In this document: one piece after another, positions 1-8,811 of the stretch
How positions within the stretch are numbered: the stretch's first letter is position 1
How the letters are laid out: each line of letters starts with the position of its first letter
NCBI GenBank assembly: GCA_019459525.1
Contig: JAIBEY010000101.1
Coordinates: 1 to 64,000, forward strand
Reading direction: 5' to 3'
Length of the DNA: 64,000 bases
Origin: Prolixibacteraceae bacterium
GTDB taxonomy: Bacteria; Bacteroidota; Bacteroidia; Bacteroidales; Prolixibacteraceae
The notes under the pieces: generated by a model
The model's database searches: none
Told to the model about the DNA's origin: nothing
The model's input: only the letters and a program-made list of their open reading frames with translations
Program-made: the position numbers and the translations under genes

Positions 1-1
1 C

Positions 2-961
2 ATAAAAGGATTCTGGAATTTTGGCGACTGGGTAAATGGTGGAGCCTGGGGAACTGTGGAAGGACGGGCAATTCTGATGTATTACCGGCTTGGTAAATTT
101 GAGGATATCCGGCGTTCAGCCATACGTGCCATGAAATGGGCCAAAGATTTCAGGATGGACGCACCGTGGTCGCAGCGTGGCGAGAATACGAGCAATCCCT
201 GGTCTGATACCGGTAAATTTCGTGAAGGTGGTGTTGCCGTTATGGTCGATAATTTTGCGATTCCTGCAGCTACAATCCGCGGACTATTCGACTACGAATA
301 TCAAGCCAACAGTATTATCCTTCGTCCCCGGGTTCCGGGATCAATCACCCAATACACGCAGAAACAACCGATCCGTTTCGGAACAAAAAAAATCTACATT
401 TCCTGTCAGAATGGTGGGTTAAAAGTTGCATCAGTCAAAGTAAACGGCAAGCCGGTAAAACTTAGTTCATCTGATGAAATTTGCCTTAGCTATGACGATC
501 TTCCGGAAGTAGCCCAAGTTGAGATTGTGACAAAAGGAAAAATTCAGGATGAACCAAACACAACCGAATACCCGCTGTTCCCTACCCTCCTTCCCAACGA
601 AAAGATAAAAACGGCGATAGTTGCTGAATTATCGGATACGTTGAAAAGGCCTTTTGCTATTCTTTCAGGCATGGAAAAACTCTTAGCCAATAAACCTGAA
701 GCAGCTTTCGAAAAACAATTTATTGCCGTAGCTTTAAAGTCATTCGAAGACTATCGGGTTCGTGCAACAATGGATGCAGGTTCAGGATATTACCGAACCA
801 TTACACCTGAACGCAAAGCGGGTATCGTTAAATTTTATGAAAAAACGGCATTAACGATGTATGCCGGTTTTACAAACCGCATGACACGCTATGCTGAAAG
901 TGGAGATACTCAACAACAGTATATTGCTGATCTGTATCTAAAAATGCAGAAGTTACAATGA
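2..961 (+). CDS. C-terminal part of a six-hairpin glycoside hydrolase (5' truncated)
   Basis: The reading frame is open from the window edge, so the N-terminus is missing; a GTG at 56 is internal and not a convincing start. The first visible residues include GDWVNGGAW and a Tyr-rich helix, followed by a beta-rich stretch (IILRPRVPG, VNGKPVKL). This order, helical barrel then C-terminal beta-sandwich, resembles GH78, GH94 and GH95-type (alpha/alpha)6-barrel enzymes. The last 100 residues are helical and match nothing I recognise. The stop overlaps the start of the fucosidase gene by 4 nt (ATGA), so the two are translationally coupled. The exact GH family cannot be told from this fragment. Confidence 0.55.
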   Translation: MKGFWNFGDWVNGGAWGTVEGRAILMYYRLGKFEDIRRSAIRAMKWAKDFRMDAPWSQRGENTSNPWSDTGKFREGGVAVMVDNFAIPAATIRGLFDYEYQANSIILRPRVPGSITQYTQKQPIRFGTKKIYISCQNGGLKVASVKVNGKPVKLSSSDEICLSYDDLPEVAQVEIVTKGKIQDEPNTTEYPLFPTLLPNEKIKTAIVAELSDTLKRPFAILSGMEKLLANKPEAAFEKQFIAVALKSFEDYRVRATMDAGSGYYRTITPERKAGIVKFYEKTALTMYAGFTNRMTRYAESGDTQQQYIADLYLKMQKLQ

Positions 962-2403
962 GAACAAATAATAAATCCATTTCAATCGTTCTTATCCTGA
1001 TTTTCCTGATTTCAGGTGCGACAAAAGCGCAACAAAAACAGACCGATGCCGAACGTCTGGCCTGGTGGCACGAGGCCAAATTTGGCATGTTTATCCATTG
1101 GGGAGTTTATTCGATGTACGGCGGCGTTTACAAAGGCTATCAGCAGGCGCGGGGCGATGCCGCATGGATAGAAAACCGCTGTAAGATTCCGGTTGCCGAA
1201 TACCGCGAGAATGCCAAACAGTTTAACCCGGTAAATTACAATCCGGATGCGTGGGCTAAAATGGCCAAAGATGCCGGAATGAAATACCTGATCATAACCG
1301 CTAAACACCATGATGGATTTGCGCTGTTCGACAGTAAAGCCAGCGACTGGAATGTGGTAGATGCCACCATATATGGAAAAGACTTGCTGAAACCACTGGC
1401 CGAAGCCTGTAAAAAGTACGGTATCAAACTAGGCTTTTATTACTCGCAGGCCGTTGACTGGACAAACCCGGGAGCTTCTGCTGCCCGCCGCCTGATGAAA
1501 GAAGGCTGGCCAAATCCGGATTCAACAAAAATCGACACATACACCAAAGAACACGATGGACATTGGGATCCCATCCAGTTGACCTCTACCTTCGATCAGT
1601 ACATTGATCAGGTAGCTGTTCCGCAGGTCAAAGAATTGCTCACCAATTACGGCGAGGTTTCTGTGCTCTGGTGGGATTATGCCACCCAGATGAAAACCGT
1701 GGAAGGATCAGAAAAACTAAAAAAACTACTCGATATTCAACCGAATATTATCACCAACGATCGGCTGCACCCCGACTTTCCGGGCGATACCAGAACACCC
1801 GAGCAAGCCATCCCCGACCGTGATGCAGTGGAAGGGCAAACCTGGGAAACATGTATGACCATGAGCAGTTCGTGGGGATACAAAAAAAACGACAGCGGCT
1901 GGAAATCCTCTGAAATATTGATCCGGAACCTGGTGAAGATTGCCGCCCGCGGTGGAAATTATCTGCTCAACATCGGGCCAAAACCCGATGGTACTTTTCC
2001 GGAAGAAAGCATTCAGCGTTTGAAAGAAATTGGGCAGTGGATGAACGTAAACGGCGAAGCTATCTACGGAACACAGGCCAGTCCGTTGAATATTTTACCC
2101 TGGGGCGAATGCACCAAAAAAGAAACCAAAGACAATACTATTCTGTATCTTTCGGTGTTCGATTGGCCGAAAGACGGCAAACTTAAGATCAACGGACTCC
2201 GTAACAAAATCGTTTCAGCACGATTGCTGGCAAACGGAGTCAAACTGAAAATATCGTCTGCCCAGAATGATTTGATCATTAACGTTCCGGAAACAGCACC
2301 TGATCAGATAGCCAGTGTAATAAAACTGGAAGTGAAAGGGAGAGTAGAAAAAATAAACACTTCGTCACCCAAGAAGAAAATGCAAAGCGGAGCTTTGGAT
2401 TAA
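958..2403 (+). CDS. alpha-L-fucosidase, GH29, exported
   Basis: Hydrolyses alpha-L-fucosyl linkages at the non-reducing end of glycans, in the periplasm or at the surface. The 481-aa protein has a signal peptide (residues 1-24, cleaved near KAQ), then the GH29 barrel with the GMFIHWGVYS motif at 43-52, the KHHDGF motif at 116-121 and GFYYSQAVDW at 159-168. Asp240 in VLWWDY sits where the GH29 nucleophile lies. The barrel ends around LNIGPKPDG, and a short beta domain follows. The length is normal for the family. The gene overlaps the upstream hydrolase by 4 nt, and the uroporphyrinogen-decarboxylase-like gene follows within 40 nt, so all three probably form one operon. Confidence 0.93.
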   Translation: MRTNNKSISIVLILIFLISGATKAQQKQTDAERLAWWHEAKFGMFIHWGVYSMYGGVYKGYQQARGDAAWIENRCKIPVAEYRENAKQFNPVNYNPDAWAKMAKDAGMKYLIITAKHHDGFALFDSKASDWNVVDATIYGKDLLKPLAEACKKYGIKLGFYYSQAVDWTNPGASAARRLMKEGWPNPDSTKIDTYTKEHDGHWDPIQLTSTFDQYIDQVAVPQVKELLTNYGEVSVLWWDYATQMKTVEGSEKLKKLLDIQPNIITNDRLHPDFPGDTRTPEQAIPDRDAVEGQTWETCMTMSSSWGYKKNDSGWKSSEILIRNLVKIAARGGNYLLNIGPKPDGTFPEESIQRLKEIGQWMNVNGEAIYGTQASPLNILPWGECTKKETKDNTILYLSVFDWPKDGKLKINGLRNKIVSARLLANGVKLKISSAQNDLIINVPETAPDQIASVIKLEVKGRVEKINTSSPKKKMQSGALD

Positions 2404-2440
2404 CCAAAAAACCAATAGATTGACGATCAAAATAACGAAC

Positions 2441-3562
2441 ATGATGACACCTAAAGAACGAGTTTTAAAAGCTTTCAAGCGATTGCCCGGAATGCCCGAC
2501 CGGGTTCCTGTTCAGTTTGACTTATGCCGCCAGTTAGCCGACCATTTTGGCAAAGAACTGGGCATACCGGTAAATTACACCGAAAACCTGTACGAAGATG
2601 TAACCTATCGCATCAGCGCCAACGAGTTACGCGTAGCCATGGGCAGCGATGTGGTGGTTACAGGCGCTTCTGTTTCTGACAATTACAAAGTAGTTAAAGA
2701 CGAAAAAGGTTGCTGGCTAAACGAATACGGAATGAAAATGCGGCAGGGCGATATTTATGTGGAAGTGGTTGATTATCCGCTGGCCCATGCCGAAACCAAA
2801 GCCGATATCGATGCGTTTAGTTTTCCCGATCCATTGGCTCCCGGAAGATACCGCGATGCCGAAACCCTGATCAAAAAATATCAGGACAACTACCTTATTT
2901 TCGGCGATATCGAGGTAACTGTTTTTTCCCTGGCCCATCAACTGGTTGGAATGGAAAAATTGCTGATCGACATGATGATGGAAACCGAATACGTTGTTCC
3001 GCTGTTTGCAGCCTGTGCCGAATTTCAGACACAAATCGGACTTCAGTTAATTGAACGTGGAGTTGATGCCATCTGGTTCGGCGACGATTTTGGGACCCAA
3101 ACCAGCCTGATCATTCCTCCTGAAACTTTCCGCGACCAACTGAAACCGCACTACAAACGCATGGTCGATCGATTTAAAGCCGCCAAACCCGATATAATCC
3201 CCATTCTCCATTGCGATGGTGCCGTGGCCGAACTGCTTGACGATATCCGTGAGATTGGGTTCGAAGTGTTTAATCCGGTTCAACCGGGTGTTCCCGGACA
3301 TCTTCCAAAGGATATGAAAGATCGTTTTGGCGACCGCTTTGCGTTTTGGGGCGCCATCGATCAGCAGGATTTATTACCCAAAGGTACCGACGAAGAACTT
3401 GAAAATGACATCATCGAAAAAATTTCGATTCTCGGTAAAAATGGTGGCTACATGATTGCCCCGGCCCATATCCTTCAGCATGACGTGAAGCCTGAACGGG
3501 TGCTGAAATTTATTGAACTCTGTTTGAAACACGGCATTACAAATAACATAGTGACCCCATAA
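2441..3562 (+). CDS. uroporphyrinogen decarboxylase-like (URO-D superfamily) protein
   Basis: A 373-aa cytosolic protein of the URO-D fold, which covers heme-pathway HemE and corrinoid/thiol methyltransferases such as MtaA. Visible features are TPKERVLKAF and DRVPVQFD at the N-terminus, an FGDD motif mid-protein (GVDAIWFGDDFG) and the ILHCDGAV and FWGAIDQQ segments. I chose the ATG at 2441, or its neighbour at 2444, over an upstream TTG at 2420, since the family starts close to TPKERV. It is the last gene after a fucosidase, so it is more likely an accessory gene of a glycan operon than the heme enzyme. The true reaction is unknown. No signal peptide is visible. Confidence 0.8.
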   Translation: MMTPKERVLKAFKRLPGMPDRVPVQFDLCRQLADHFGKELGIPVNYTENLYEDVTYRISANELRVAMGSDVVVTGASVSDNYKVVKDEKGCWLNEYGMKMRQGDIYVEVVDYPLAHAETKADIDAFSFPDPLAPGRYRDAETLIKKYQDNYLIFGDIEVTVFSLAHQLVGMEKLLIDMMMETEYVVPLFAACAEFQTQIGLQLIERGVDAIWFGDDFGTQTSLIIPPETFRDQLKPHYKRMVDRFKAAKPDIIPILHCDGAVAELLDDIREIGFEVFNPVQPGVPGHLPKDMKDRFGDRFAFWGAIDQQDLLPKGTDEELENDIIEKISILGKNGGYMIAPAHILQHDVKPERVLKFIELCLKHGITNNIVTP

Positions 3563-3703
3563 CATTTTCATTTATAATTAATTATTATTTTAAACAGCAA
3601 GCAGGTGGTTGACTTTTACAGTTCAGCCACTTGTTTTTTATAAAAATCCAGACTAAACTTCGCAACGGAACTTTTCCTTACTTTTACAAAAAATTGATTT
3701 ATC

Positions 3704-5443
3704 ATGATAAAAAAGATTTTCTCATTCATTCTGATTTTCATACTTACCTCAGGTATTTCCGTTTCCATTGCCTGTACCAACCTGATTGTTACCAGGGGCG
3801 CCAGCAGCGATAAATCGGTAATGATTACCTATGCCGCCGACTCGCACACACGATACGGCGCTATTGCTTTCTATCCGGCAACCGACCACAAAACCGGCGA
3901 TCTGTGCGAAGTTTTTCACTACGAAAATGGCAAGTTGCTCGGAACAATTCCGGAAGTTTCACATACCTATTCCGTTATTCAATTTATGAATGAACATCAG
4001 GTGGCCATTGGCGAAACCACCTGGGGAGGATTAGACTCGCTGAGTTCGCAACCCGGGGCCATCCTGGATTACGGTTCGCTGATGCGCATCGGGCTGCAAC
4101 GCTCAAAAACCGCACGCGAAATGATTCAGGTAATGACCGAACTGGTCGCTCAGTATGGCTATGCTTCAGGTGGGGAATCATTCTCTGTTTCGGATGCGAA
4201 CGAAGCCTGGATTATGGAAATCATTGGCAAAGGGAAATACGAAAAAGGTGCCGTGTGGGTCGCCCGCCAGATTCCGGACGGATACGTGAGCGGACATGCC
4301 AACCAGGCCCGGATCACCACCTTCCCGTTTCAAAAAACCAACAACTGGAACGATCCGAAACAAACCGTTTTTCATTCGCCTGACGTGATCAGCTTTGCCA
4401 AAAAGCACGGTTTCTACAAGGGGACTGACGAATCGTTCAGCTTTTCGGATGTTTATAATCCGCTGAGCTTTGGAGGCGCCCGTTTCTGTGATGCCCGTGT
4501 TTGGTCGTTCTTCCGGAAAATCAACAAAGAAATCAGGGAAAGTCAGGATTACACCAATTATGCGATGGGAAAATTCAGTAAGGATGCCCGCTTTGCTGAC
4601 CAACGTACAAATCCAAACGGTTTTGTATCAAACCGCCTGCCACTGTGGGTAAAACCAGATTCGCCGGTTACGCTCCAGCAAGTGATGGCCGGCATGCGCG
4701 ACCATTACGAAGATACCCCACTCGATATGCGCAACGATCCTGGCGCTGGCCCATTCCAATCGCCCTATCGCTGGCGGCCTATGGAATTTGTGGTTGACAG
4801 CACGATGTACCTGTGCGAACGCGCCATTGCGACCCAGCAAACCGGGTACAGTTTCGTGGCCCAATCCAGAAACTGGCTCCCTGCTCCTATCGGCGGTATT
4901 TTCTGGTTTGGTGTTGACGATACCGACGGTTGCGTGTATGCCCCGGTATATTGCGGCATTCAGCGGGTTCCGGAGAGTTTTGCGCTGGGAAACGGTTCGA
5001 TGATCAGTTGGTCAGAAACTTCGGCTTTCTGGACTTTCAACCAGGTAAACAACTGGACCTATTCGCGCTACAACCTCATCCATCCCGAAATTGAAGGTTA
5101 TCAGGCCCAAATCGAAAACCAATATGCCAACGAGGTAAAAATAATTGATCAGCAGGCTGCTGAACTTTACAGGCAAAATCCTGCTTCAGCAACCGATTTT
5201 CTGACCAGTTACTCCGTTTACACCGGGAATAAGCTGGCCGCCGACTGGAAAACCTTCTACCAGTACCTGTTTATGAAATACATGGATGGGAATATGAAAG
5301 TTACCGAAGGCCGGAAATTACTCGATAACGGAAACGGCAAAAATGTACCCCGAAGGCCTCTTCACCCGGGTTACGGAAAAGAATGGGAAAAGATTATGAT
5401 TCAGGGAACCGGTGACCGGTTAAAGGTTCCAAAAGCAAATTAA
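3704..5443 (+). CDS. C69-family dipeptidase, exported
   Basis: A 579-aa peptidase of family C69 (PepD-like, Ntn-hydrolase fold). A signal peptide covers residues 1-23 and ends in SIA; Cys24, the first residue of the mature protein in CTNLIVTRGAS, is the expected N-terminal nucleophile set free by cleavage. Other family features are TYAADSHTRYG, GETTWGG and GGESFSVSD. It probably cleaves dipeptides or short peptides in the periplasm. The gene stands alone between the fucosidase operon and convergent pfkA and ends at a shared hairpin terminator. No Bacteroidota -7 element is convincing upstream. Confidence 0.88.
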   Translation: MIKKIFSFILIFILTSGISVSIACTNLIVTRGASSDKSVMITYAADSHTRYGAIAFYPATDHKTGDLCEVFHYENGKLLGTIPEVSHTYSVIQFMNEHQVAIGETTWGGLDSLSSQPGAILDYGSLMRIGLQRSKTAREMIQVMTELVAQYGYASGGESFSVSDANEAWIMEIIGKGKYEKGAVWVARQIPDGYVSGHANQARITTFPFQKTNNWNDPKQTVFHSPDVISFAKKHGFYKGTDESFSFSDVYNPLSFGGARFCDARVWSFFRKINKEIRESQDYTNYAMGKFSKDARFADQRTNPNGFVSNRLPLWVKPDSPVTLQQVMAGMRDHYEDTPLDMRNDPGAGPFQSPYRWRPMEFVVDSTMYLCERAIATQQTGYSFVAQSRNWLPAPIGGIFWFGVDDTDGCVYAPVYCGIQRVPESFALGNGSMISWSETSAFWTFNQVNNWTYSRYNLIHPEIEGYQAQIENQYANEVKIIDQQAAELYRQNPASATDFLTSYSVYTGNKLAADWKTFYQYLFMKYMDGNMKVTEGRKLLDNGNGKNVPRRPLHPGYGKEWEKIMIQGTGDRLKVPKAN

Positions 5444-5485
5444 AAAGCCAACTGAATCGAAACGGACTTTCAACAGGTCAAAAAA

Positions 5486-5520
5486 AACGGGTCAAAGTTT
5501 TCTGCTTTGACCCGTTTACT
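5486..5520. terminator. bidirectional hairpin terminator between the C69 peptidase and pfkA
   Basis: Arms at 5486-5497 and 5505-5516 form a perfect 12-bp stem with a 7-nt loop. An A-run precedes the stem and a short T-run follows, so it can end transcription from both sides: the peptidase on plus and phosphofructokinase on minus. Confidence 0.85.
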
Positions 5521-5524
5521 TGTT

Positions 5525-6556
5525 TTATTCGTCGCCAAACGAAACTCCCATTTTTCGGCCTTTAATAACCAAGTTATTGTCGGGATTAACCAAACGCAGT
5601 TTACCTCCCACTTCTTCGAGCGGAACAGTTGTCAGATCGTTATCAATCAAGGCGACCATCGTTCCAAAATTTCCTTCAGCAATACATTGTGCGGCATAAG
5701 CGCCATAACGGGTTGCCAATATGCGGTCCATCGGCGAAGGGCTTCCGCCACGCTGGGTATAGCCTAAAACCGTCTCCCGGGCTTCCACATCAACCCGGGC
5801 CTGAATAGATTCGGATAAATACCGCGCTGCCGACATGGTTTTCGGATGATCAATTCCTTCAGCAACGACCACAATCGAATAGGGTTTATGATTATCGTAC
5901 CGTTCCTGAATTTTATTGCAAACCGCATCTATCGAGTATTCAATTTCAGGAATGAGGATAATATCCCCACCTCCGGCCATTCCGGCATACAGTGCAATCC
6001 ACCCGGCATTGTGCCCCATTACTTCCACAATCATTACCCGACCATGCGAGTTGGCAGTACTGTGCAGGCGGTCAACGGCTTCGGTTGCAATATTTACGGC
6101 CGAATCGAAACCAAAAGTCATATCGGTTCCCCAAACGTCGTTATCAATGGTCTTGGGTATTCCAATTACATTCAGCCCAATTTTAGAAAGTAAATGAGCC
6201 GTTTTCATGGTACCGTTACCACCAATACAAACAAGGGCATCCAAACCCAAATCGTGGTAATTTTGCTTGATTAATGCCGGTTTATCATTGTCTTCTTCAG
6301 TAACAATTTTGAATGGTTTTTCGCGTGAGGTTCCCAAAATAGTTCCGCCCAACGTCAAAATCCCAGACAAATCCTTCTCTTTCAATTCCATGTATTGCTT
6401 ATAAATCAAGCCCGTATAGCCCGATGAGAATCCAAGAATTTCCATCCCGTATTCTACAATTGCTGTTTTTCCTACTCCCCTGATCGCAGCATTTAAACCC
6501 GGGCAATCGCCACCTGCGGTTAAAATACCAATCCTTTTTGCTTTGCTCTGATTCAT
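5525..6556 (-). CDS. pfkA: 6-phosphofructokinase
   Basis: Phosphorylates fructose-6-phosphate to fructose-1,6-bisphosphate in glycolysis; cytosolic. The 343-aa protein has the nucleotide-site start TAGGDCPGLN (13-22), GGNGT at 112-116, the catalytic PKTIDND at 134-140 and GHNAGW further on. Compared with E. coli PfkA, Gly115 matches Gly104 (favouring ATP), Lys135 matches Gly124 (Lys is typical of PPi-dependent or mixed enzymes), and Asn114 replaces the Mg-binding Asp103. The phosphoryl donor is therefore uncertain. It is transcribed away from the DUF1080 gene and ends at a shared terminator. Confidence 0.93.
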   Translation of the reverse strand: MNQSKAKRIGILTAGGDCPGLNAAIRGVGKTAIVEYGMEILGFSSGYTGLIYKQYMELKEKDLSGILTLGGTILGTSREKPFKIVTEEDNDKPALIKQNYHDLGLDALVCIGGNGTMKTAHLLSKIGLNVIGIPKTIDNDVWGTDMTFGFDSAVNIATEAVDRLHSTANSHGRVMIVEVMGHNAGWIALYAGMAGGGDIILIPEIEYSIDAVCNKIQERYDNHKPYSIVVVAEGIDHPKTMSAARYLSESIQARVDVEARETVLGYTQRGGSPSPMDRILATRYGAYAAQCIAEGNFGTMVALIDNDLTTVPLEEVGGKLRLVNPDNNLVIKGRKMGVSFGDE

Positions 6557-6865
6557 ACCAATCTTTTTTTTACTAATCCAAACTAACTTTCAAGAAAACT
6601 TACCGAAGTTAAAAAAACTAATCTATTTACGAGTTATAAAAAATCAAGGTTTAACGAATTGGCAATATTCTAGCCCGTTCTTTTTTCCAAAAAAATAGTC
6701 TATGTTTTTGTAATTCAAAGCTTCAGGCACGAATAAATCAATCTTTCCTCTGTTTTTTCAGGAACAATCAAAAAGGAACTTAACATTTTTTGCTGAAGTT
6801 TTTTAACTTTGTCAACCGCAACTTAAAACCACATTAAATTATCAATAAACTTAAAATCATTTCTC
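6557..6865. other. divergent intergenic region between pfkA and the DUF1080 gene
   Basis: About 309 nt of AT-rich sequence between two divergently transcribed genes. The only signal I can support is a -7 element for the DUF1080 gene near 6804. I see no coding frame with a credible start, no RNA fold and no repeat. Confidence 0.6.
6804..6811 (+). promoter_or_regulatory. putative -7 promoter element (TAACTTTG) of the DUF1080 gene
   Basis: Exact match to the Bacteroidota -7 consensus TAnnTTTG, 55 nt before the start codon at 6866. No TTTG box lies at the usual -33 spacing, so the call rests on the -7 element alone. Confidence 0.5.
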
Positions 6866-7660
6866 ATGAAAAACATCTTTTCACTTTTACTGGCTGGAAT
6901 CGTTGTATTTGGCGTTTCATGTCAAAGCGGTCAGAAAAAAGCTGGTGAAAAATCAGCGACTGATTCAACTGTCGTAGCTGCTCCTGAAGTTAACAAATTA
7001 ACTGCAGACGAAGCTAACACAGGCTGGCAATTATTATTCGACGGAACGACCTCAACTGGTTGGAGAGGTTACAACAAAACCGAATTTCCAAAAGGCTGGG
7101 AAGTCGTTGATGGTTCATTGCATTGCATCGGCACAGGAACCGGAGAAGCAGGTGCCGAAAACGGTGGCGATATTCTTTACGACAAAAAATTTAAAAACTT
7201 TCATCTGAAAGTTGAATGGAAAATCGGAACCGGCGGAAACTCTGGTATTTTCTACCTCGGACAAGAAATTCCGGAATGGCCCATCTACAAAACTGCTCCT
7301 GAAATGCAGGTTTTGGACAACATTAACCACATCGACGCTAACATGGGCAAAGACGGAAACCGTCAGGCTGGTTCGTTATACGACCTGATTCCTGCGAAAC
7401 CACAAAATGCAAAACCAGTTGGCGAATGGAACTCGGTTGAAATTATCGTTTACAAAGGAACTGTTGTTCACAAACAAAACGGAGAAACTGTACTCGAATA
7501 CCATTTATGGACCGACGACTGGAAAAAAATGGTTGCTGAAAGTAAATTCCCGAACCTGAACGAAAAATGGGCCGATGTTGCTACTGAAGGCTATATCGCG
7601 TTCCAGGATCATGGCGACGACGTTTGGTATCGCAACGTAAAAATTAAAGAATTGCAATAA
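6866..7660 (+). CDS. DUF1080 (3-keto-disaccharide hydrolase family) lipoprotein
   Basis: A 264-aa lipoprotein with lipobox GVSC (Cys19) and a linker rich in Lys, Ser and Thr. Residues from about 50 form the DUF1080 concanavalin-like beta-sandwich, starting GWQLLFDGT and TGWRGY and including GGNSGIFYLG and PEMQVLDN. Some DUF1080 proteins hydrolyse 3-keto-glycosides made by oxidoreductases; others only bind glycan, and the sequence does not say which applies. It is monocistronic, with its own -7 element and a strong terminator shared with the convergent PUL. Its nearness to a PUL that encodes an FAD oxidoreductase may matter. Confidence 0.85.
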   Translation: MKNIFSLLLAGIVVFGVSCQSGQKKAGEKSATDSTVVAAPEVNKLTADEANTGWQLLFDGTTSTGWRGYNKTEFPKGWEVVDGSLHCIGTGTGEAGAENGGDILYDKKFKNFHLKVEWKIGTGGNSGIFYLGQEIPEWPIYKTAPEMQVLDNINHIDANMGKDGNRQAGSLYDLIPAKPQNAKPVGEWNSVEIIVYKGTVVHKQNGETVLEYHLWTDDWKKMVAESKFPNLNEKWADVATEGYIAFQDHGDDVWYRNVKIKELQ

Positions 7661-7677
7661 GCAATATTCGAAAAGCG

Positions 7678-7730
7678 AAAAAAGGTAGAAAGAAGAGATT
7701 TAATATCTCTTCTTTCTACCTTTTTTATTT
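7678..7730. terminator. perfect 22-bp bidirectional terminator
   Basis: Arms at 7678-7699 and 7705-7726 pair over 22 bp with loop TTAAT. Each strand has an A-run before and a T-run after the stem. It ends the DUF1080 transcript on plus and the whole PUL on minus; the right arm overlaps the stop codon of the SGNH gene (7725-7727). Confidence 0.92.
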
Positions 7731-8807
7731 GATCAATTTCCGGATTACCGGATAAAGATTCTCCGACATGCGCAGGAAACCAAGATCGGTTAAATGGATG
7801 CCGTCAACCGTGGGTTCAAAATCGGTCCCTATCAGTTGGTCGGCTTTCTGGTAATAAATATGCTTGTCGTTCTTCTTTTTCTGCTCGGTGTAGATCTTTT
7901 TCAGCAAAGCATTTTTTTCATGAAGCAACGAATACACGCTTTGGTCAAAATACATGTGCGGAAAAAGTATCGTTTCAACCATTAAGATGGGCGCATCCGG
8001 ATTTTTTTTGCGGATAATCTCCAAAAACCGGGCATATTTTTCGTTCATCTGGGCAATGTTGACATTGGGCAAACAGTCCATTACAAAGCACGAAGCATCA
8101 ATGTTGGCCAATGCTTCAGCAACTTCCAGGTCGAGTTGTCCGTTACCACTGAATCCCAGGTTGATAATCTGCCGGTCGAGCATGCGCGATAAAATATTCG
8201 GGTACGACATTCCGGCGCGCGAAGCACAACCACCCTGCGTAATGCTGGTTCCGTAAAACACCACCGGCTTTTCTTTACGGGGCGAATCAACTTTCGGATT
8301 ACCGATTTCTGCCGTTGCCTGAACGCCGATTTCGAGATTGGCCAGCCCATCGTAAAGAGGTAAATACAGCATGTACTCCATATCAGTTCCGGCCATGTTG
8401 CTGATGATGGTTGCTGTAGTTGCTTTTCCTGAAGGACGGGCAGAATTAACGAATTGCCATTTGCCGTCTTTCAGGCCATACAAATCCAGACCTTTAATTC
8501 CGGAAGGGGCAAAGTGATTCATAACCACATCGCCGGTCACTTCCCATTTGGCAGCAATTACTTTCGAGTTTGTGCGAAAACGAATGGCCAGTCCACTGCA
8601 GTTTTTCGACAGCGACCATACCGGCGGCCGTGTTACGCCTTTCAGGCTGACAGGCAATCGGTCGTACAAATTTTCTGTATCGGTAAATCCTTTCCCGATC
8701 AGCTCAAAGTTTGTTGCGTTGATGTACTTCAGGCTGTCAGTTTTGGCTGCCCATCCTGCCTGGGTTAATCCCAGGGATAAAATCAAGGTTACTAATAAAA
8801 GTCTCAT
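7725..8807 (-). CDS. SGNH/GDSL-family esterase, exported, last gene of the PUL
   Basis: A 360-aa SGNH hydrolase, probably removing acetyl or other acyl groups from a glycan. A signal peptide (MRLLLVTLILSLG) is followed by an N-terminal beta domain (to about residue 165) and then the SGNH core: FYGTSITQGG carries the nucleophile Ser, LGFSGNGQ holds the Gly and Asn of blocks II and III, and the C-terminal DGIHLTDLG supplies Asp and His. I chose the ATG at 8807 because it starts the signal peptide and leaves 4 nt after the stop of the transporter gene; an ATG at 8846 would overlap that gene and add a tail unlike an export signal. Confidence 0.87.
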   Translation of the reverse strand: MRLLLVTLILSLGLTQAGWAAKTDSLKYINATNFELIGKGFTDTENLYDRLPVSLKGVTRPPVWSLSKNCSGLAIRFRTNSKVIAAKWEVTGDVVMNHFAPSGIKGLDLYGLKDGKWQFVNSARPSGKATTATIISNMAGTDMEYMLYLPLYDGLANLEIGVQATAEIGNPKVDSPRKEKPVVFYGTSITQGGCASRAGMSYPNILSRMLDRQIINLGFSGNGQLDLEVAEALANIDASCFVMDCLPNVNIAQMNEKYARFLEIIRKKNPDAPILMVETILFPHMYFDQSVYSLLHEKNALLKKIYTEQKKKNDKHIYYQKADQLIGTDFEPTVDGIHLTDLGFLRMSENLYPVIRKLIK

Positions 8808-8811
8808 GTCA

